A stretch of 64,000 nt of DNA from NORP233 sp050186825 (GTDB lineage: Bacteria; Planctomycetota; J058), in the NCBI GenBank assembly GCA_050186825.1, contig JBFWYD010000062.1, positions 3,042-67,041 on the forward strand, given 5' to 3'. The notes under the pieces are model-generated. The model did no database searches. It saw nothing but the letters and a program-made list of their open reading frames with translations, and was not told the origin of the DNA. A program made the translations under genes and the position numbers. This document shows, piece after piece, positions 60,552-64,000 of this stretch. Numbering within the stretch: the first letter of the stretch is position 1; each line of letters starts with the position of its first letter.

Positions 60552-61653
60552 AGGGGAACTTGCCCTCGCCGCGCGCCTCCTGCTCGGCCTCGAGGCAGGC
60601 GCGCAGGTCGCCCGGCATCTCGGCGTAGACGTCGCTGAACAGGGTCTCGAGCTCCGGGCGCGGGACGCGCTCGTTCTCCTTGACCGCCTCGTTGACCTCG
60701 TCGCGGACCTCGGCGCGCAGGGCCTCGTCCTTGGCCTCGTCCCACAGCCCGCGCGCCTCGAGCAGCAGGCGGAGGCGCGCGATCGGACAGAGCTTGCGCA
60801 TCTCCTCGAAGGTCGCGGCGTCGATGTAGCGGGTCGGGTCGTCCGAGCTCGAGTGCCCCGCCATCCGGAAGGTCACGAGCTCGAGCAAAGTCGGGCCCTC
60901 GCCGCGCAGCGCGCGCTCGCGCGCCTCGTGGCAGGCCTGGTACACGGCCAGCACGTCGTTGCCGTCGACCCGCACCCCGGGCATCCCGTAGGCGATCGCC
61001 TTCTGGGCGAAGGTCTCGGACGCGGTCTGCTTGGCGGTCGGGCAGGAGATCGCCCAGCCGTTGTTCTCGACCACGAACACCACGGGCGCGGCGTCCACGG
61101 CGGCGAAGTTCAGCCCGGCGTGGAAGTCGTTGCTCGAGGTCCCGCCGTCGCCTATGAAGGTCAGCACGGCCTGCTTGTCGCCGCGCCGCCGCATGGCCAT
61201 GGCCACGCCCGCGGCCTGGATCAGCTGCGTCCCGATCGGGCTGCTGATCGAGACCATGTTCTGGTCCTTGAACGAGTAGTGGACCGGCATCTGGCGGCCC
61301 TTGGTGTTGTCCCAGGCGTTGCCGTAGCACTGGGCGACGATCTTCTTGATCGCGACCCCGCGCCAGAGGAACAGGCCGGGCTGGCGGTAGCCGGGCAGCA
61401 CCCAGTCCTTGGGCTCGAAGGCCGCCCCGCAGCCGATCGCGCAGGCCTCCTGCCCGGTGCTCGCCAGGTAGAAGAAGATCCGCCCCTGGCGCTGGAGGTT
61501 CATCAGCCGCTCGTCCATGACGCGCGTGGCGACCATGGTGCGGTAGAGCTGGAGCAGGGTCTGATCCGAGAGCCCCGGGTCGCGGGCGGGATCGACGCTC
61601 CCGTCCGGAGAGAGGATCGAGAGGAGCTCCTGGTGGTCGAGCGTGGCGCTCAC
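60550..61653 (-). CDS. 2-oxoacid dehydrogenase E1 component, alpha subunit (copy 2)
   Basis: 367 aa paralogue of the E1-alpha at 57721. ThDP/Mg motif GDGGTSSNDFHAGLNFAAV, then ENNGWAIS, GMPGVRVDGNDVLAVY and MAGHSSSDDPTRY. It is diverged from copy 1 but has every motif. GTG 61653 has GGAGG 4 nt upstream, and TAGATT lies about 50 nt further up. It does not overlap the E2 gene and has its own probable promoter and terminator, so it is a separate unit rather than part of the E2 operon. Confidence 0.92.
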   Translation of the reverse strand: MSATLDHQELLSILSPDGSVDPARDPGLSDQTLLQLYRTMVATRVMDERLMNLQRQGRIFFYLASTGQEACAIGCGAAFEPKDWVLPGYRQPGLFLWRGVAIKKIVAQCYGNAWDNTKGRQMPVHYSFKDQNMVSISSPIGTQLIQAAGVAMAMRRRGDKQAVLTFIGDGGTSSNDFHAGLNFAAVDAAPVVFVVENNGWAISCPTAKQTASETFAQKAIAYGMPGVRVDGNDVLAVYQACHEARERALRGEGPTLLELVTFRMAGHSSSDDPTRYIDAATFEEMRKLCPIARLRLLLEARGLWDEAKDEALRAEVRDEVNEAVKENERVPRPELETLFSDVYAEMPGDLRACLEAEQEARGEGKFP

Positions 61654-61795
61654 GCGGCCTCCGTGGGGGCACGGTTGATCGGGGACCCATCGCTGGGTCG
61701 CGGCAATCTAAGGGCCGACAGGGGCGGGCTCAAGGCGCGGAGCGGCAGAGACCTGGTCCCGTGGCGCGGTCCCGTGGCGCGGTGCGTCGGGGGGG

Positions 61796-63790
61796 CTATG
61801 CCGTGGCCAGGGCCACCTCGACTCGGGCGTCGTTGAAGCAGGCCCCGCCGCCCAGGTCGGTGAGCGTGTCCGGGCTGAGCGCGTTCGAGCTGCGCCCGTT
61901 CAAGGTGTGCTTGGCCCACAGCCCCTTGGGCAGCAGGCACACGCCGGGGCGCAGGGCGTCGGTGAGCTTGGCCACGGTCACGACCTCGCCCAGGTCGTTC
62001 CAGGCGCGCACCCGCGCGCCGTCCGCGATCCCGCGCGCGGCCGCGTCGGCCGGGTCGAGCTCGAGCGGGACCACGCCCTCGTGCAGCTGGAACAGGGTCG
62101 AGGTGATGGCGCGCGTGCTCGCGGGCGAGATCAAGGTCAGGGGGAAGGCCTGGAGCACCTGCGGCTCGCGGTAGGCGTAGAGCCCGCCCGGGGCCATGGC
62201 CTCCAGGCTGGCCGGGACCAGGTGGACCTTGCCGTCGGGGGTCTTGGGCAGCGAGTCCACCATCTGCACGGGGTGCGCCCCGCAGGGCGGCTCGAGGCTG
62301 CCCTCGCGCTCGAGGCGCGCCGCGCGCTCGGCGCCGAGCAGCGCCCGACAGAGCTCGTCGGGCGTGGTCGGGTCGTCCGCGCGCGCCAGGCCCAGCCGCT
62401 CGAGCAGCGCCCCGAACACCGCGATGTTGCTGCGCGCCTCACCCACGGGCGGGATCGCAGGGCGGCCGCGGAGCGCGATCAGGGCCCCGTAGCCGCGCTG
62501 CAGCTCGTCGTGCTCGAAGAAGGTGGTGGCCGGGAGCACGAGGTCGGCGAAGGCGACGGTGTCGCTCATGACCTGCTCGAAGACCACCGTGAACAGGTCC
62601 TCGCGCATGAGCCCCGCGCGGACGCGCTCCTGGTCGGGGAGCGTGGCCGCGGGGTTGCAGTCGTAGACGAAGGCCAAGGAGACCCGGGGGTCCTCGGCCT
62701 CGAGCAACGCGCGCCCGACCTGGTTGAGGTTGATCAGCCGCGTGGGCGGCTCGGGCGCGCGGACCGCGGCGTCGAGGTCGAGGTCCCAGGCGCCGCTGTT
62801 GCTCATGGTGTAGCCGCCGCCGCGCAGGCCGAAGTGGCCGGCCACCGCCGGGAGCGCCATCACGGCCGCCGCGGCCGAGCCCCCGTTGCGGTTGCGCTCG
62901 AGCCCCCACCCGCAGCGGATCACGGCCGGACGCGTGCCGGCGTAGAGCTCGTAGAGGAGCTCCAGGTCGTCTGGCGCGACGCCCGCGACCTCGGCCGCGC
63001 GCGCGAGCGGCCAGGCGCCCGCGCGCTCGCGCAGGAGCGCCACCTGGTCGGCGTGGGCCCAGCGCGCCAGGAACTCCTCGTCCGCGCGCCCGCGCGCGAA
63101 GAGCGCGTCGATCAACCCCAGCGCCAGCGGGAGGTCCGTACCCGGGCGCGGCGCGAGGTGGAGGTCGGCGCGCGCCGCGAGCTGCGTGCGGCGCGGGTCG
63201 ATCACGACCAGCTTCGCCCCCTGCTCCCGCGCGGCCTCGATCACCGGCACGAGGTGGATCCCGCTGGCCTGCGGGTTCACGCCCCAGAGCACGATCAGGC
63301 GCGCGTGCGCGTAGTCCGTGAGCGCCACGCCCGCCATCCGCCCGTAGAGCCCCGTGGCCGCGGCCCCCGTGGGCGCCGCGCAGAGCGTGCGCGCCAGGCG
63401 CGAGGCGCCCACCCGCCGGAAGAAGCGCTCGTCGAGGGTCCCGTGGCTGAGGCTGCCGTTGCTGCCCCCGTAGGTGATCGGGAGGATCGAGGCCGGGTCC
63501 CCGGCCCGCGCGGCCTCGAGGCGCTCCGTGAGCAGGTCGAGCGCCGCGTCCCACGAGATCCGCTCGAAGCGCCCCTCGCCCTTCGCCCCGACCCTCCGCA
63601 GCGGATGCGGCACCCGCCCCGGCCCGTGGATCAGGCGCGGGAAGCGCCGGACCTTGGCGCAGATGAACCCGGCGGTGAGCGGGTTCCGGTGCGTGCCGTC
63701 GACGGAGACGACCCGCTCGTCCTCGACCTCGACCGCGAGCGAGCAGGAGTCCGGGCAGTCCAGGGGACAGACGCTCTCGTGGATCGGCAC
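61796..63790 (-). CDS. Molybdopterin-dependent oxidoreductase with [4Fe-4S] motif
   Basis: 664 aa of the DMSO reductase (MopB) superfamily. An N-terminal Fe-S motif C-x3-C-x3-C (VCPLDCPDSC) with a fourth Cys in GFICAK, then molybdopterin-binding motifs (VLWGVNPQASG, LVVIDPRRTQLA) and the C-terminal cofactor domain (LISPASTRAITSTLFQL, VRAWNDLGEV). At the metal-ligand region the sequence is CAAPTGAAATG, without a clear Cys, Sec or Ser ligand. GTG 63790 has AGAGGTG upstream; the longer open frame to 63961 is rejected because VCPLDC is the family's usual beginning. Substrate unknown. Confidence 0.9.
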   Translation of the reverse strand: MPIHESVCPLDCPDSCSLAVEVEDERVVSVDGTHRNPLTAGFICAKVRRFPRLIHGPGRVPHPLRRVGAKGEGRFERISWDAALDLLTERLEAARAGDPASILPITYGGSNGSLSHGTLDERFFRRVGASRLARTLCAAPTGAAATGLYGRMAGVALTDYAHARLIVLWGVNPQASGIHLVPVIEAAREQGAKLVVIDPRRTQLAARADLHLAPRPGTDLPLALGLIDALFARGRADEEFLARWAHADQVALLRERAGAWPLARAAEVAGVAPDDLELLYELYAGTRPAVIRCGWGLERNRNGGSAAAAVMALPAVAGHFGLRGGGYTMSNSGAWDLDLDAAVRAPEPPTRLINLNQVGRALLEAEDPRVSLAFVYDCNPAATLPDQERVRAGLMREDLFTVVFEQVMSDTVAFADLVLPATTFFEHDELQRGYGALIALRGRPAIPPVGEARSNIAVFGALLERLGLARADDPTTPDELCRALLGAERAARLEREGSLEPPCGAHPVQMVDSLPKTPDGKVHLVPASLEAMAPGGLYAYREPQVLQAFPLTLISPASTRAITSTLFQLHEGVVPLELDPADAAARGIADGARVRAWNDLGEVVTVAKLTDALRPGVCLLPKGLWAKHTLNGRSSNALSPDTLTDLGGGACFNDARVEVALATA

Positions 63791-63837
63791 GGTGCACCTC
63801 TCGAGCGCCTCACACCGCGGGGGTGAGGGTCGGGCGG

Positions 63838-63843
63838 ATCCTA
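63838..63843 (-). promoter_or_regulatory. TAGGAT -10-like element upstream of the molybdoenzyme
   Basis: TAGGAT followed by CCGCCC on the minus strand, about 48 nt before GTG 63790. Same hexamer as that upstream of efp. Nothing else recognised in 63844-64000. Confidence 0.4.
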
Positions 63844-64000
63844 CGAGCTTCCGCGGGGCGAGCGGCAGGTGCGCTGTCGTCAACCGCGCTCCTTGAGAGT
63901 CGCGTCCCGTTCTGGTGGCTGAGCGTTGCCAGAGGGCCGGGGAGAGCCCGTGGACAGCCAACGCCCTCCCTCACCTCCAGCTCTGCAGCGGGGGCTTCCG

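Noticed and set aside
61796..63790. Selenocysteine in the molybdoenzyme, prompted by selA in the same window
   Set aside because: No in-frame TGA; the frame is continuous and the ligand region has no Sec codon.

Overview
The window is very GC-rich bacterial chromosomal DNA with about 38 protein-coding genes, short intergenic gaps, and no rRNA, tRNA, CRISPR array, transposase or phage gene that I can recognise. GTG starts outnumber ATG starts. Operon genes often overlap by 4 nt (GTGA or ATGA), and a TAGACT-like hexamer recurs just upstream of several starts. HEAT, TPR and Sel1 repeat proteins, FHA/DUF4388, a kinase-Sel1 fusion, a Uma2 protein, and an EF-P with a GNLRG loop instead of a Lys-tipped loop suggest a GC-rich Planctomycetota or Myxococcota-like lineage. 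No marker here settles the phylum.

Layout. 1-7 kb: a 5'-truncated sensor histidine kinase, a hypothetical gene, a Uma2 protein, an acetyltransferase-like membrane protein, and selA behind a Lys-rich membrane protein. 7-17 kb: an O-antigen ligase-like protein, a SIS-repeat-PilZ fusion, a methyltransferase, a lipoprotein metallopeptidase, a small Cys protein, two unknown genes and a SLC13/RCK transporter. 17-27 kb (minus strand): two cell-wall hydrolases that share an N-terminal domain and peptidoglycan-binding arrays but differ in catalytic domain, a pirin, a protein with about five bPH2 domains, and a TauE/SafE permease. 27-42 kb: a roughly 4374-residue TPR protein, its small downstream neighbour with a tandem 3'-end duplication, and a CPBP protease. 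42-51 kb: efp, an FHA-DUF4388 protein, a five-gene minus-strand operon joined by 4-nt overlaps (S26-like protein, TPR membrane protein, zinc-ribbon membrane protein, exported protein, RlmI-like methyltransferase), and a divergent HEAT-repeat gene pair. 51-56 kb: a 90-bp tandem repeat, a GH5 endoglycoceramidase-like enzyme and a Ser/Thr kinase with Sel1 repeats. 56-64 kb: a zinc-ribbon membrane protein, lipB, E1-alpha, E2, a second E1-alpha, and a molybdopterin oxidoreductase.

Functional threads. Envelope work is the main theme (glycan ligase, two modular murein hydrolases, bPH2 protein, CPBP protease, S26-like operon). A second theme is 2-oxoacid dehydrogenase and lipoate metabolism, with two E1-alpha genes and no E1-beta in view. 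A third is signalling (histidine kinase, FHA-DUF4388, PilZ, Ser/Thr kinase). Three related long inverted repeats sit at gene 3' ends and look like a dispersed palindromic family that may act as terminators.
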